DNA of 43,449 nt from Bacillota bacterium (GTDB lineage Bacteria; Bacillota; Limnochordia; DUMW01), in NCBI GenBank assembly GCA_012839765.1, contig DUMW01000032.1, forward strand, positions 1 to 43,449, given 5' to 3'. This document shows positions 43,027 through 43,449 of this stretch, in pieces (position 1 is the stretch's first letter; each line of letters opens with the position of its first letter). A program made the position numbers and the translations under genes. The notes below the pieces were generated by a model, which worked only from the letters and a program-made list of their open reading frames with translations, searched no databases and was not told the origin of the DNA.

Positions 43027-43291
43027 TAGCCTGTGGGTAGTCTTAAGCTGTCTTATCCACGGGCTGTGCCAAGGCGATGGACTGGCGTTTTGTTCAGAGT
43101 CAGGTGGGACGTTCCCACGAACCCCGGCTCTTGGGCCGGGCGCTGGTTTTCGTAAGGTATCGGGAAAAGCTTGTTCCCTTGCCCCTCGGGCACAGTGATC
43201 TGGGAAGGTCCCCTTTTATTCTGGTGAGAAACCATTGGCATTGCCAGAACATCTAGTTTCTGCATCTCTTTCAATTGTTTTGGACGGATGG
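43027..43291. other. Hairpin-rich gene-free region after rarA
   Basis: No gene is evident. There are five successive inverted repeats: GTGGGA/TCCCAC (43104-43118), CCCGGC/GCCGGG (43123-43140), GGGAA/TTCCC (43162-43178), TGCCC/GGGCA (43180-43192) and TTCTGG/CCAGAA (43219-43249), followed by a strong terminator. The pattern could be an untranslated structured RNA or a leader whose downstream gene lies beyond the intron. I match it to no known riboswitch. Confidence 0.4.
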
Positions 43292-43327
43292 AAAGCGATC
43301 CGGTGTGTCACTGCCGGATCGCTTTTT
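43292..43327 (+). terminator. Strong Rho-independent terminator, intron target
   Basis: AAAGCGATCCGG (43292-43303) and CCGGATCGCTTT (43314-43325) form a perfect 12-bp stem with a ten-base loop, ending in five Ts (43323-43327). The likely intron begins two bases later. Confidence 0.93.
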
Positions 43328-43328
43328 G

Positions 43329-43449
43329 GTGTGCCCAGCATGTCTGCTGAGCCGATGGGTTGAAAGAAACCCTGTCGCCTAACTAGCGGGAAGACAATCC
43401 GTAGGCAAGGGCGTCACTGGTAACGGTGGGGTCTGAAGGAAGCCGAAGG
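43329..43449 (+). mobile_element. 5' end of a class C group II intron (cut by window end)
   Basis: The sequence begins GTGTGCCCAGCATG, a group II intron 5' boundary (GTGYG), and contains AAGGGCGTC followed by GGTCTGAAGGAAGCCGAAGG, typical of domain I of class C introns such as the Oceanobacillus intron of known structure (from memory). Its place directly behind a perfect terminator hairpin fits class C introns, which insert after terminators. The maturase reading frame and 3' end lie outside the window. Confidence 0.82.

Noticed and set aside
43053-43274. 73-codon minus-strand frame after rarA
   Set aside because: No SD or family resemblance; it covers the row of hairpins, which is the better description.
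1-43449. CRISPR array, tRNA or rRNA genes, prophage or defence genes
   Set aside because: No regularly spaced repeats, no tRNA-like cloverleaf and no phage or defence motifs were seen on reading both strands.

Overview
The window reads as a conserved chromosomal stretch of an endospore-forming member of the Bacillota (Firmicutes), probably a deep clostridial or Limnochordia-like lineage. The basis is: hrcA-grpE-dnaK-dnaJ behind a perfect CIRCE operator; the B. subtilis-like series prmA, rsmE, mtaB, rpsU, nfeD-type protease, floA, yqfC, yqfD, phoH, pgpH, ybeY, dgkA, cdd, era; strong purine-rich Shine-Dalgarno (SD) sites with many GTG and TTG starts; and the sporulation genes yqfC and yqfD. G+C is clearly above 50% by eye. 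The exact taxon cannot be fixed from the sequence alone. Nearly all genes are on the plus strand. Only one small gene (20122-20418) is confidently on the minus strand.

Layout. 1-947: a small, possibly frameshifted membrane-protein gene and a 500-base stretch without a clear gene, ending in the heat-shock promoter and CIRCE. 948-9412: heat-shock operon, then translation/rRNA/tRNA modification genes, a HIT hydrolase and ribosomal protein S21, closed by a terminator. 9433-12845: NfeD-type membrane protease, a decayed floA copy, intact floA and a small membrane protein, closed by a terminator. 12907-18853: yqfC-yqfD-phoH-pgpH-ybeY and a DgkA-PAP2 fusion. 18872-20418: an exported ComEC-like beta-lactamase-fold/HhH protein with two small DUF3006-like genes that converge and overlap. 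20657-25681: cdd, a GNAT acetyltransferase, era, the queuosine pair queA-tgt, yajC and an HD-domain protein. 25837-32783: secD-secF, an AarF/UbiB-type protein, recJ and apt. 32806-36084: the ppGpp enzyme Rel, dtd and a metallo-beta-lactamase-fold gene interrupted by an amber codon. 36267-43026: a PpiC-type foldase with TPRs, hisS-aspS, a probable 6S RNA and rarA. 43027-43449: a hairpin-rich region, a terminator, and, directly behind the terminator, what looks like the 5' end of a class C group II intron that runs off the window.

The genes mostly serve core functions: protein folding (DnaK system, foldase), translation and tRNA quality (RsmE, PrmA, MtaB, QueA, Tgt, Dtd, HisS, AspS, YbeY, Era, S21), secretion (YajC, SecD, SecF), membrane organisation (NfeD protease and FloA), nucleotide signalling (PgpH for c-di-AMP, Rel for ppGpp), DNA repair (RecJ, RarA) and sporulation. 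I found no CRISPR array, phage, defence island or clearly new multigene system. The most unusual items are the decayed floA duplicate, the overlapping convergent DUF3006-like genes, the kinase-phosphatase fusion, the amber-split hydrolase, hairpins placed over or near start sites, and the intron at a terminator.
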